From Hemicentrotus pulcherrimus (taxonomy: Eukaryota; Echinodermata; Echinoidea; Camarodonta; Strongylocentrotidae): a stretch of 64,000 nucleotides of DNA. The notes below the pieces were generated by a model. That model saw nothing but the letters and a program-made list of their open reading frames with translations, searched no databases and was not told the origin of the DNA. Positions 33,493 through 44,665 of this stretch are shown here, piece by piece (positions within the stretch are counted from its first letter, which is position 1; each line of letters opens with the position of its first letter). The position numbers and the translations under genes are program-made. The stretch is taken from NCBI GenBank assembly GCA_003118195.1, contig BEXV01000736.1, forward strand, positions 45,880 to 109,879. Direction: 5' to 3'.

Positions 33493-35160
33493 CCCTGCGC
33501 CAACGTCACTTTTCAAACAAGTCTAATTTCCTTCTCTCTGCTTTTTTTTTTGTGTTACTTTCCAGCATTCAGTTTCATACAATATGAATATTCACATGAC
33601 ACCGAAAGGGGATGTCGTAATTATTGTTTAATCAAGATATCTACTGAATGTACTATCGAGTTAATAAAAAGCAAATAGTGTAAAGTAGTGTAAAATGAAA
33701 TGTTTACTAGAAACTCCATACTTTCTTAGGAATTAAAAGACCCTTACCAAAAGATTTGGTTAATTTAAACAAAACTTTCATGTACAGAACAACTTTAGTC
33801 CTACAAAGCTTTTGGCATCAATGTGTATTTCCTATTCCAGTCATTATTTTCAATCTTGTCATTTTGCAGTAGTTTGATTACAGAGAGTATCTCGCTGAAA
33901 TAGGATTCAGCTTTCATGTCTTAGAGAAGTCGATCGATAAGATTTCTAATTTAAATATCACTTTAGCAAACAGATGAATGTCGTAGCGGAGATGTACATA
34001 CATGGGGGACAGGCGATTACCCCTGGAAGCCGCGTCATAATGTCTGTTTCGTTCCTCTCAGATTCCTCTTTGAAGGAACGTTGAGAGCGGGGAAAAAAAG
34101 AGCAGAAATTCTGTCAGCGACAATGCGTAATTCATAACGGTCTGCATGGTCATGATGGTCGTCTGATAAAAATCGAAGTGACGCCGTGCTGAGGACTAGC
34201 AACCAGTCACGATTTCTTGTCATTCAAACTCGGGCAAACACCCGCCGTATTGTGTGGGGGTAAGACCTACTGAGAAACGTAGCCTCCAAACTCCCTAAAT
34301 CCCCTTTCATGTGCAGAAGCAATGAGAGATTTTAACCGACAAAGAAATGAGAATTTGAACACACTAATAACTAGTTTCTATTTGATTTGGAATAAGCAAG
34401 GCAATTTTTGGTCGAAATTTCGAACACAAAATAGAATAACAGACCTTCATGTCGCCATTCGTAGCACCGACTCTGAGGTTTCTCGATGGAAAAAAAGGAA
34501 AGTAAACATGCTAAAGACAGGACTGGTTTTCAAAAACTGAATGAATTAGATAAATTGTATTTGATTTAGTACTTCCTTCAATATTCACGAAATAGAATCT
34601 GTAAACATATCTGAAGATAGAACTGAGAGTTTTTGTTAATAGAAGTGGAATTTTCTTTCAAAAGAATCATATCGGGGTTTCAAGCGGCACGACATTCCTC
34701 TTCCTCTTCTTAAATTATATCATTTGAAACTTATTGATTATATTTTGAACAATCTTTATCAGGGCTCTTTACATTTTGACATTGTATCATTGCTTTCTGA
34801 GACAAAACAATGTTCTTTCACGTTCTTCCATTCTTCACCTTCTTCCTTAACGTTATGTTTTACACTTAAATACATATTACCAAACACCGTCGTTATTATG
34901 TGTTGATATTTTTCACTTGACGAAAATACAGTACTCTATATCAAAAACAGAAGTGCTTTAAAGCAAACCTAAATTAAAATCCGTACAAATCAATTATCGC
35001 CGGTTGATGGAACATCTCGCATCTTTATTTCAATTCATCCGGCAATGAATATATTTCGACCCAGAAAGCAAATGACTCGAAACACAAAACATATACGTAC
35101 ATTTCGGAAATTGTATCGTTCATGATCACTTTAAGCACGTTAACGATTTTGCTAACAGTG
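33493..35160. other. AT-rich non-coding stretch
   Basis: A GC-richer patch (33990-34260) has a 62-codon - frame. An acceptor-like CCCTTTCATGTGCAG ends at 34319 and is followed by a 73-codon + frame to 34540, but neither has a matching donor or a motif. Nothing firm. Confidence 0.35.
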
Positions 35161-35500
35161 TGTTTTGATGTGGGATCTTGAAAATAGTGATAGTATTTAT
35201 GTTTAATACATTATTTAATGACTGATCTACTTGATGATGTCTCTACATGGATTTATGTTATCAATTTTCTGATACTGTTAATAATTTACTTTTAATATGT
35301 TCATTATCTATTGACTCTCTTATTTTACATTGTTATATCTTTTATTGTACATGAAGTTATATTGAATACATCATCATGTGTTTTAACATGCATTGGAAAA
35401 TTGTGATCGACCAAGGAAACGCATTGGTGTTCACACATTGTGATAAACTTCGAAGAAATATATAAAAAATAAATTGATAAATAAATAAATAAATGATAGA
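35161..35500 (+). mobile_element. Possible LINE 3' end with (AAAT)n tail
   Basis: AT-rich sequence ends in AAATTGATAAATAAATAAATAAATG at about 35469-35493. Only the tail is a clear feature. Confidence 0.3.
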
Positions 35501-36144
35501 TACACAAACAATTGAATAAGATTTTAAATTAGACAAAACATCGAATGATGATAAAAACAAAAGTCATTTCCTTATTCAGCACATGTTCATTCAATACACT
35601 CAAAACTCTATTTTTCAACATAAAGATGCCAAAAATTAGAGATGAATCTAAGATGACTGAAATTTAAATATAACGTTAATTAGAGTTTTCAAAATCTTTA
35701 TTGGATTAGTAATGGTAATATATTTCTCGTTAAATTAATTTTGCTTTTATTTAATAATAAAAAAAAAAATTTATTACAGAGGCAATAATATCAAGATCAA
35801 TGAGATTAGACAGTAGTACTCGTTAGTGTATATCAAAATAAAGAAGATAAATCATTTGGGAAAGTTACTAACTTATACTTTTTCAAATTTGCATTGACTT
35901 GAAGAGTGGCTGTTGTGCTAAATCCTTTGCGGCAATTTGACGCCATATAACCCGTTGAAGAAATAGTTTGTTTTTGTTGAAATTAGAATGGAACTGTCAT
36001 TATAACTGTCTGGAAACCCTAATCGATGGCATTTAGATTCGACGTATTTATTCAAAGCTTTGTCTTGTGTAATATTTGAATAGAAAGTATGATCATCGCA
36101 TTTAAAAGGGAGAGACATGTAAGATTATCCATGCGATTACACGT
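35501..36144. other. AT-rich non-coding stretch
   Basis: Nothing supportable; a 66-codon - frame at 35918-36118 lacks splice context. Confidence 0.4.
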
Positions 36145-36303
36145 CTTAATAATAAAAGTAATAATGACTTCTTGTATAGCGCACATGTCCGCCACGTCGT
36201 GACGCTCATGGCGCTGCCCCAATTATTACCGTGATTTTAAGCCAGGCGGCCATTTACGGCGCTCTAGCATTCAAGGAATTGAATCAAGCCAGGTACCCTT
36301 TTT
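36145..36303 (-). mobile_element. SINE 3' half, second family
   Basis: On the - strand GGTACCTGGCTTGATTCAAT, TCCTTGAATGCTAGAGCGCC, GGCAGCGCCATGAGCG and GCGCTATACAAGAAGTC lead to a (TTA)n tail. The same order of blocks is seen at 48066-48300 on the + strand, so both belong to one family, distinct from the 640-1035 family. Confidence 0.65.
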
Positions 36304-36408
36304 AAAATGTCATGGAATCAGGTTTATAATATTCGGAAATAAACCAGGTCGTCTTGTAATACTTTGAATAAGTCATAGTCTCTGCAGTAATCAGGCGTAT
36401 TTTAGGGA

Positions 36409-36600
36409 TTGTGGAATCAGGAATCAGAAATAAACCCTAAAATGCCAACGGTTCGGTATATGGGGAGCTGTAGATCTTGTGCTGTACTTAAAGAAGGCGT
36501 AACCCATTGCGTGTGTAAGGAATGTAATACACTATTAGGCAGGAATGCATGTCATATTTTAGCAAACCTACACTTGTTCTTTAGAGCGAGGTTTCCTTAA
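36409..36600 (+). pseudogene. Zinc-ribbon remnant, piggyBac-transposase-like C-terminus
   Basis: The 63-codon frame (ATG at 36442) contains CRSCAVLKEGVTHCVCKEC followed eight residues later by CH and then by LH. The spacing, CxxC, nine residues, CxCxxC, eight residues, CH, resembles the cysteine-rich zinc ribbon that closes piggyBac-type transposases. No catalytic region is present upstream; a SINE lies there instead. So if the assignment is right this is an orphan C-terminal fragment. A random Cys-rich frame is the main alternative. TTAA-flanked MITEs are nearby (37957), but a link is only inference. Confidence 0.3.
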
Positions 36601-36878
36601 GTCTGCCCCAGGAAAAAAGCGCTGGCTCATAGACAAGGACTGAAATGAAATGTATCAAAAATGAAAGTAAATGATTGATCTTGATTGCATTTTTACATTG
36701 AGATGTAGGTAATTAAGTTCATTAATACTGTTAGAGGAGGGGAAGGGGGATAAATCCGCACTTCTACATCATGTTCCCTTTGTTATCCTCGACCTACTTA
36801 TATATTCCTCATTAACTTTTAAAAACTCAACTATCGTTATTTATTACAATTATACATGGTGTATTATTGACACAATTT

Positions 36879-37121
36879 TCACAAAGTCTGGCTAAACCAA
36901 TTGTCAATCACATATCCATTAACGCAGTACTCTCTGATGCACTCGTTATCCTTTACTAAAACATAGATTTTGGTTGTTCGCACTGGCAATACACTACTGG
37001 ATACATGGGCAGGTTCCCCAAGGAAAACTTCGCTTAAAATGGCGAGTGTGAACGAGCCATGTAAGATATATACCCAGGTCATGTCATATCCTGATTCCGA
37101 ATGATAATCACGCGCTAACAT
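36879..37121 (-). other. Unrecognised 80-codon ATG frame
   Basis: Starts MLARDYHSESGYDMTWVYIL on the - strand and ends at a TGA. Mixed composition with a hydrophobic patch near residues 16-35, and GC content above the flanks. The preceding - frame (37130-37375, 81 codons) is in another phase. No motif or splice pair found. Confidence 0.15.
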
Positions 37122-37232
37122 AACCTCCTTTATTTACTAGCACGACAAGATGAAAAGTGCACGGCATGGAAATGAATACCATTCTCAACTCGCTGGTGGT
37201 GACACCCATGTACCCCTAGTGGCCCGCCTATC

Positions 37233-37392
37233 ATGTTCGAGTCAGAGACGTGTAAACAGAGCATGTATGGATTACCTCCCCGCCAAGCCCTGGTAGAATA
37301 TAACCTTAATTTCAGGGGACTATACCTGCAATTACACGACTCAACCACCTTCCATCTCTGTCTCCTTGTACCCATGAAACCCGTCTTCCTTC
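37233..37392 (+). other. Exon-like frame running into CT tract
   Basis: An ATG at 37233 opens MFESETCKQSMYGLPPRQAL and about 50 plausible codons in GC-rich sequence. The frame then continues through the CT microsatellite as Leu/Ser repeats to 37766. Only the first part could be coding. The opposite strand is also open here (81 codons), so coding is not certain on either strand. No acceptor with good context precedes it. Confidence 0.15.
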
Positions 37393-37692
37393 ATCTCCAT
37401 CTCTCTCTCTCTCTCTGTCACTCTCGTTGTTCCTCTCCCTCTTTGTTCCTCTCCCTCTCTCTCCCTTTCTCATTTTCTCTCTCTTTCTCTCTTCTTCTGA
37501 CTCTTTCCCCTTATTTCTCTCTCTCTCTACCTATTTTTCTCTCTTTCTCTCTCTCTGTCTCTCTCTCTGTCTCTCTCTATAATTATATATTTACCTCTCT
37601 TTATATCGGTCTCCCTCCCTCTAAGTCTCTCTCTCTCTCCCTCTTTCTCTTCCTCTGTATCTCTGTAGATATATATTCTGTCTCTCATACAC
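37393..37692 (+). repeat. (CT)n low-complexity tract, about 300 bp
   Basis: Interrupted CTCTCT with TTTC and CCCT variants. It is followed by an acceptor-like CCACTTCCGCCTCCCGCAG ending at 37717, and the short following segment (37718-37762) ends at a weak donor, CTCG|GTAATG. Confidence 0.9.
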
Positions 37693-37956
37693 ACTTTTCC
37701 ACTTCCGCCTCCCGCAGGCCAGTCTCTGATATAATATGCGCCGAAACGGAAGTTTCCACTCGGTAATGCCCAAAATCACGCCAATTTGTATATGAAATTA
37801 CTCTTACAATTTTTGTTATGATGATAACATCTCTATGTATTCTGCTGAGGATAAAATATGTTAAAAAAGGAACCCTTTCGGTATTATTGTATTTTGTATG
37901 TAATAGAAAACTTAATTTACATGGTACATGAATATTTTGGTTTCAAATATATTTGT

Positions 37957-38517
37957 TTAAAGGGACTTGGTAACATTGTTGAAGGTTGATGACAAAAATT
38001 TGCTGAATTTTGTATAAAATGTTACTTAATAAATTCCTTCTACTGTACTAACCCTCCGAAAGGCAAAAAATCCTAAAAAAAATTCTCAAACCACGAAGAT
38101 ATCTATGGTTTTCTTTGAAGGCGTCGATGTGAGGCACCCTCTAACAGTGACTAACAGTAAATTCTCCCAACCATTTTTGAATTTTCCCAACCGTTTTTCC
38201 ATAGAAAAAAGACATAAAACAGGCTATAAAAAATCTGTCAACACTTAAATGTCTGGAATGGAATGCAAAGCCATTTTATTGCTTTGTTAGATTTCCATTC
38301 ACCTAAAATGTAACTAAATTGTTCTATAGATCTAGATCTAGACCTAGTTGTGAAAATTAAGGAATCGATCAGATCAGTTTTTCCCAATTTGTACCATGAA
38401 TAATGGTCCGTTTTCACTCAAATTTTCAGATTATCTTTAATTGTACATCTAGCGTTGAAGTCACTACCTTAGAACCACCACTACCTCTCATCTGAACAAT
38501 GTTACCCAGTCCCTTTA
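37957..38517. mobile_element. TTAA-flanked MITE, family C, copy 2 (561 bp)
   Basis: Left end TTAAAGGGACTTGGTAACAT and right end (reverse complement) TTAAAGGGACTGGGTAACAT differ at one position over 20 bases; both sides carry TTAA. The whole length is an inverted match to 27640-28145. The terminus resembles families A and B only in TTAAAGG. No coding capacity. Confidence 0.85.
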
Positions 38518-40130
38518 ATAATCATTACAAATGTGGAGAAACCATTTCAAAGATACATGGGAACACAATAAATATATTAACAAGTTTTTATTTATGCATA
38601 ACTTCAAATTAGGTAAAATGTTTAGGAAATGACAAACGGTAATTCATAACAAATGTTGTGTGTTCATAATTAAGCAATTTGTGCATTGCTTTGATGGCAA
38701 ATGATACATGGGCAAATCTGATAGCAATAGTTATGGCGAAAATAACAGTTTAACTTGTCTAGGGGTACAGTCCGAATGGTCATACACTTCATTCTCTGAT
38801 TGTCGCTTTTATTCATGTTATGTCCTTTATTCATACCACATTGCTGGGGATAAAATTGCTTCATAATATATAGCAAATGTACAATTAAGACAATTAACCA
38901 TTTGACTATAGAGTTTTCATATTCCTCATAGGCTTTATACAGGAGCAACTCGGTTCCAGCAGGTAACGGGTTGATATAAATGGATACAAAATAGTAAATC
39001 ATATAACAGACAAACTAGAGGTGTCGTTAAATACGAGACAATACAGCTTGAAAAAGCACATTTAGTAGTTTCGAGGTGACTCTTCGTAAATATAAATACC
39101 CTTTATTCTTCAAACTGATTTAGGAAGCCTTTGTTCGAAGCTCGAAACCGTCATGTGGTATATGAAAGTGCCGCTCCATCTAATGGATTACGAAATATAA
39201 CAATATTTCCCGACCCCTTTCCACATCAATGCCCAAATTATCAAAGGTGCTTGAACTCAAGTCTACTCAAGCTCAATAAGAAAAAGATGGTGTGTGACGA
39301 AAGTCATATGTTTTCATGTTGTTTGTTCTATTTTGTTCATACTCTCTCCAATTAGCTTCTCCACTTTTCTGGTTTTTTTTTCCCAAATTGCCATTACCGT
39401 TAATTTCCCCTTAAGTACACAAACAAATATATAGACCTCCACATGTCATTGAAAATGTGATACCACTGTATTTACTCGCTTGCTTGTCAGCGAGTTTAAA
39501 AAAAAAAACTTGTTTAATTTAACCCACACCTTGCAGAATTTTGGAGTCGCCACTGACTTTTTCAAATTCAAAATCCCTAGAAACTGGAATGCCAAATCTA
39601 TTAAATAATAACATTTTACATAATTATCATAAATTCTGAATTAGATAAACTGAATGGTATGGACAATTATTTTAAAAAATCACATCAATATAATTATAAA
39701 CACAAATAATAGAAATATATCATAATAGACAGAATAAAACATTTTCATGTAAATGATTGATATTATCACATACAAGATATGAAAGCAAAAATATGAGTAT
39801 AAACATGTACTATAGTTCATAGCAAAATTAAAATAAATGCTCAATGTATTGAATATAGGATTAATTGTTCAGGTTATTAGGAATAAAATCATATGTTTTC
39901 ATATGGCAATTTTCTTTTTCAAAGTAAGATAAACAAAAGTAGAATGGTCAATATTCACATCAATGAACTTTATCTCAACGGAATCGTCCAATATTCTTGG
40001 TTGAATATTTAACAGAGGTATGACGCACGCGGAGACTAAATCTAGCTTAAAACTGTAATACTACCTAATTTCATTAAAAACCCATATCAAAAACACACCC
40101 ACATGAATCACATTCTCTGTTCTGCCATTC
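38518..40130. other. AT-rich non-coding stretch
   Basis: A 110-codon - frame (38670-39002) starts at an ATG and is Ile/Tyr/Cys-rich, with no motif I know; its composition is that of the flanks. CTCGCTTGCTTGTCAGCGAG near 39476 is a small hairpin. Confidence 0.35.
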
Positions 40131-40140
40131 TTTGTCTAGA

Positions 40141-40374
40141 TTCGATACAAACAACGATGGTATGGCCTGTCAGATAAAAGCCCTTCACTTAGAGTGTCCC
40201 ACAGCTCATGCTTACATTCAACGTCTTCCAGTATTTTGGTGGTTTCTTTTTGGACAGCGCCCGCCCACGTTTGTCGATGTCCAAGAGAAAGGGCGTTTTG
40301 TCTTTTTCTCGTTTATATGGCGCAACTCGCAACTCCTCCGCTGCAAATCAAAAACGGAGGATAGTTCGACTTGA
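40141..40374 (+). other. Candidate exon with EF-hand-like start
   Basis: A strong acceptor (CTGCCATTCTTTGTCTAG) ends at 40140. After one base, 77 codons are open to TGA, starting FDTNNDGMACQIKAL. The DTNNDG start resembles an EF-hand loop, but loop positions 8 and 12 (Ala, Lys) are wrong for calcium binding. A second frame (40208-40390), basic in its C-terminal half, overlaps. GC content is above the flanks. It may be an exon or a regulatory block. Confidence 0.2.
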
Positions 40375-40399
40375 GAAGAAACGCGCATGACGGCGTCTG

Positions 40400-41837
40400 A
40401 GACTTTCTGAGTTTGCTGAACATACTTGAACCAAAGTTTGAATGCGTATTAACTCATGCGTATGGGTGGGATAAGCAAAACGAAACTTTGTAGATGGTGC
40501 GAGAGCGACACAAGTTAGCAACATTCTTTATCTCATTTTCTTTGGTGAGGTGATGTGATCATAGAGAGGGTTTTGTGTAGATGAGAAAGAATTCGTCGAC
40601 GCCTTCGAAGAGCGATCAAAGAATTGAAGGGCAACGAATACGGAGAAGAGATCTGAGGGTTGACGGGTTAACTAACGTCTTGAAAGTGTGGTTGGATTTG
40701 AGGAAATTGCCCTGTGACAACAGAATTAGCTCAAAACTAAGGTAAATAATAATAAAATATCTTGTAATGTTATTGCAAATTCGTTTCATTATATTGATAT
40801 TCATGATGTGAGTTATTTATTGATTCACGAGTCTTCTATCTGCAAAGATCATGTCTTTTTCCTATCATACTAATCAAGGAAGTTTTCATTGAAAACATAA
40901 ATGTTGGAGCGCCAAACGAGTAAATGAATGTTGTTGTTTTTTGTAATTTTTTTCTCCACGCATGAAATAACTGGACTCGAGTCGAAAGTAAATATACTAT
41001 ATACTTGTAAAAAACAGGATAATGGAACAGATTATTTGGAGTGATATCCCTCAGATTATTGTTTTCAAAAGCTCCCTTTTGCGACGATATCGCACAAACA
41101 TTTTTATTCGCGGTTTAGGTCCTGCTTCTTAGGCCAACTAAACCGAGTGCGTGATATATTTGTATACCCCACATCTGTAGCAGTTCCATATGGCATGATG
41201 GTTCTATAATGTACTTCTATTAGTATCTCGGTAAGTGAAGTGCTATTTATAAAAAAAAGATCAGTCTTTAATTTAACTGTTTTTCTTTAAGATGACAGCT
41301 TTTTAACAAATATTGTAGCGGTATTCTTTTCTTAAGCTGCTAGGAGGCACCCTTTTCACCATTTCGACCATTTTCCTGTTATGACGGTGAGCGTGATACG
41401 CAGGTATTCGAGATCATCTCATCGCATTACGATGGGTGGGAAAACTTCCCATAAATATCGATACGTAATCGATTCATTTGTTTTTCTATTCGTAATGGTT
41501 TTGATCAACATAATGACTTCTTCCATTTTGATAAAAATACATATTTGATTGCCCCGTGCATTACATAAATTTCATGACGAGTCGCGAAGATCCTGCCACT
41601 TGTTATTCACATGTTTCTATTCAAACACAACTGCTACCACCAGTACGATAAACTAGGCTGTCATGAGGCGTAAAGAGTATTCAGGGAATTATTTATTAAC
41701 ATACAAAGCCATTCTCTATACTTGGATCGAGAGTAAATAACTAGCTTGTCAAAGGAATATAGTCACGGACTGTGAAACGAACCTTCAACATTGCGATTGA
41801 ACGTTAAGTAAACTAACCGCTTTATTATCATCCACAG
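40400..41837. other. AT-rich non-coding stretch
   Basis: No gene or repeat boundary seen. The 62-codon - frame at 40616-40804 lacks support. Confidence 0.35.
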
Positions 41838-41909
41838 CAGAGGAGGAGCAAGAAATAGCACAGAAAGAACCTGTTTTCAAACGAAATATACAACAAATGC
41901 ATCACAAAA
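41838..41909 (+). other. Candidate 72-base phase 1-1 exon
   Basis: TTTATTATCATCCACAG ends at 41837 and AAAA|GTAAGA opens an intron at 41910. In the frame with two leading and one trailing base the 72 bases read EEEQEIAQKEPVFKRNIQQM and three more residues, charged and protein-like. A second frame is also open. It is phase-compatible with the 63-base splice form at 6505-6567 before it and with 42984 after it. The short length means chance is quite possible. Confidence 0.25.
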
Positions 41910-42345
41910 GTAAGATTCCCTGTGTTTTCATTGCAACAACAAAAAATAAAGAAGACTTTCCCGTTCTTTAGGATGAGCCAAGAATTCAATTAAAGCTTGA
42001 TACTTTTCAGTGCTTGCGTGACAAAAGAGTCCCACAGGACGAACGAAAGTCAAATGAAAATCAACGGTTGTATAGATGCGAGACGCAGCGAAATGCAATT
42101 TATGATCTCATGGGCCTATGGTTAAAAGCTAATGTCATTTTGATTGATAAGATTTAAAGTCATATTCACGTTGTTTCCAGAGAAGCCACTTTGCGTTTAG
42201 AATATCGGACAAAATATTAAATGTCGATAACAAGTTAAATACAAAAAAAATTATAATGACTACTCGTATCGATATCTTTTTCGTAATGATGACGTAAACA
42301 TTTCTCATGTAAACGATTACAAGATAAAAATAAAAAACATAAACA

Positions 42346-42460
42346 AAACAAAACAACAACAATAATAATAACAATAATAATAATGATAATACAAATGATA
42401 ACAATGTTAATAATTGGATAATATAAAGCGCCTTTTTCAGAGAATAAAAAGCGCTGACCC
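42346..42460 (-). mobile_element. SINE 3' tail fragment
   Basis: On the - strand AGCGCTTTTTATTCTCTG and GGCGCTTTATATTATCC lead to a long (TTA/TTG)n tail. Matches other tails in the window in layout. The 89-codon frame over it is a repeat product. Confidence 0.5.
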
Positions 42461-42889
42461 TATTATACGATATTATGACGATACCATAAAACCAGATAAA
42501 TTACTTTTTCTGAAAGACTGAATAATCGTTTAAATATTTATACATAACAATGTTTCCATGAAAGAAATGTAGTTTGTATAATGGAAAAGGATCACTTATT
42601 CGTTTGTACATTAATCAGAGAATGTTATCATTCATGCATTATCTTAAAAAAATAGATATCTAGTCACTTTGACCAACACGGCCATTAGCAGTAAAATGGC
42701 AATGATCCAATTTTCATTGGATCATTGGATAGGATAATATATGTCGCCTTAGACTTCAGGTTCGGTTGCATATATATTTATATTAAAATATAAGAAATAA
42801 TGAAACGACCGTAGGAGATACTAACTTTACGAATTTTCAGCGTTAAGCCTTTGCCTATCCGATTGTGTATATACATATAGACATGGATA
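42461..42889. other. AT-rich non-coding stretch
   Basis: Nothing supportable. Confidence 0.4.
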
Positions 42890-42958
42890 GTGCAATTCAA
42901 CTTTTGGCTGCAAAGTATCGTCAAAATAAAATCATTATAGCACTGAATTGAATTGGAT
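42890..42958 (+). mobile_element. LINE-like 3' tail
   Basis: AATAAAATCATTATAGCACTGAATTGAATTGG resembles the tail at 33470-33490. Confidence 0.35.
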
Positions 42959-42983
42959 AGTGCTTTTTTCTATTCCAGACATT

Positions 42984-43298
42984 CGAAGTTTTGACTTTAG
43001 TTTTTTTTATATCTACCACGTAAAGAGAAAAGCAAACAAAAAAAGCTGTCCGTCTCGAAGTTTTGCAGACAAGATGAGATATGATATTCAAATTTCACAC
43101 CAAACCCACCTACACACCGGATTACCCTATACAGACGCTGATAAAAGGGATAATCATTATCAACTGGAGCGGAGGATATTTATATCACCTAACTCAAAAA
43201 CATGTACACTTTTACATAAACTTTCAGCCAGACATATGCCCTATATATATATAGGCATAATCATATTACATGAAAAGATATTTTTATATACTTTTTAA
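42984..43298 (+). other. Candidate terminal exon, about 105 codons
   Basis: A very strong acceptor (TGCTTTTTTCTATTCCAG) ends at about 42979. The following frame, after two bases, is open for about 105 codons to TAA at 43296. The middle (DIQISHQTHLHTGLPYTDAD) is hydrophilic; both ends are Tyr/Ile/Phe-rich. Without the acceptor the frame is open from 42948, inside the LINE-like tail. Phase fits an upstream exon ending with one base, such as 41838-41909. No domain recognised and composition is only weakly coding-like. Confidence 0.2.
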
Positions 43299-44310
43299 AT
43301 ATTTCTAGTAAAGCCAATATTTTGCAGGGCCTTGTTGCCATAGCGATGCCATTTGTAACCAAGTATATCATGCAATCTAATTTCATGCGTATAAAGCCTT
43401 AAAACCACTGTTCATCAAAGGGGAAAAAGACAGAACCGCCATATTAGGACTATGGATAAAAAATGGGATCAGTTTGAAATGTCAACTATCTTCTTCTTCT
43501 TTTTAAAAACAGTGCTAAGTATTGCAAAATATATAACATATTTATAGTTATGTTTATGTTTATATGTACAATATATCTTTTCATTAATCAATTGATTCAG
43601 AACTTGAGGACACTTGCACCACTGACAGATGTATAATGCCAAATTCCCTACTTTAGATAAAAATTACTTAATCAAGATGATATGTCATTATTTTAATAAT
43701 CTTATTCTGTTACCGGGTAACTATAATGCAGTGTCGTCGAATATTCTTACGTATCTAGTTATTTGGTTGTATTAACGTTTCATACACAAATACAACTGTG
43801 AAAATATAAACTTACCCTTAAACGCCATATGAAACTGGAAAAACAGTGCCATTTTGTACATGTCAGACTTGTGACGATCGTAATGATATAATTTCACTTT
43901 AATTATTCATCACAATCAATTATTAAATGAAATAAGCCTTACTTCACACCTCTAAAAATGAATAAAGTGCTGTTCGTGTACATTTTCCTTTATGTTAATG
44001 GCTGAGCGACTGAATAGGGAATTATATGAAGGAAACAATAAAGCAAAGCTCAAAATGAAAGCATGCAGAAAAGATTGTCTATGAGATGAGTCTCTGTATA
44101 AGAAACTCTTCGATTCTACTCAGATGAATTCATTCAAGTCAATGTGTTCAAGCACCATTGACTGTATGCCTTTAAATAAACAACACTTGAAAGAAATTAG
44201 AGCAAGAAAATTGCAGTGTCAATACATTCAATCTCCATCATTGATAAAAAATGTGGTTATATTCTACACTTTTTGATATAAAGAGTTACAATTTTTTATT
44301 TTAATTTTAA
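43299..44310. other. AT-rich non-coding stretch
   Basis: An X-box-like GTTGCCATAGCGAT lies at 43334-43347. No exon is convincing. Confidence 0.35.
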
Positions 44311-44368
44311 ACTCTCGTATAGCGCATAATATTATTGCATTGTTGTCTCAATGCGCTTAAATACACGA
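44311..44368 (-). mobile_element. SINE 3' tail fragment
   Basis: On the - strand AAGCGCATTGAGACAACAAT then ATGCGCTATACGAGAG, the tail layout seen elsewhere, next to a (GA)n run at 44365-44391. Confidence 0.45.
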
Positions 44369-44519
44369 GAGAAAGAGAGAGAGAGAGAAGAAAATGCATG
44401 GAACAAATTGCGCTTTCACCGTTGATCACTTACAATTATCAAATCAATTACAAACTTTCATTATTAAATATGTAATTATCCATTTGCGATCATTGTTAAT
44501 ACAGTTCATGAAGAAGAAA

Positions 44520-44665
44520 AAATGGGTTTCTTCACCAGGGAGGTGTCATGATATAGTGATCATTCACTTGACCTTCAACCCAACGGTTTAGGGTTCGAAT
44601 CAAGCTCGACACTAATGCATTTCGGCCAGACATTAATCCACATTTGCACTAATTATAACAGATAT
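44520..44665 (+). mobile_element. tRNA-derived SINE head
   Basis: TGATATAGTGATCATTCACT (box A region), GACCTTCAACCC and TTAGGGTTCGAATCAAG (box B) have tRNA spacing, followed by CCAGACATTAATCCACATTT as in the 48066 SINE body (GACATTAATCTACACTTG). The body stops early; there is no tail. Confidence 0.65.

Noticed and set aside
37233..37766. A 177-codon + frame, the longest in the window
   Set aside because: More than half of it is a Ser/Leu product of the CT microsatellite. Only the first 50 codons are kept as a weak candidate.
38341..38361. TCTAGATCTAGATCTAG-like palindromic run
   Set aside because: A short simple-sequence run inside a MITE.
40141..40160. A functional EF-hand
   Set aside because: The loop lacks the required residues at positions 8 and 12, and there is no paired hand.
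43816..43852. A - strand start, MALFFQFHMAFKG, ending at a GTAAGT donor, or a 19-base microexon after TTTTTCCAG
   Set aside because: Too short to separate from chance; no partner exon.
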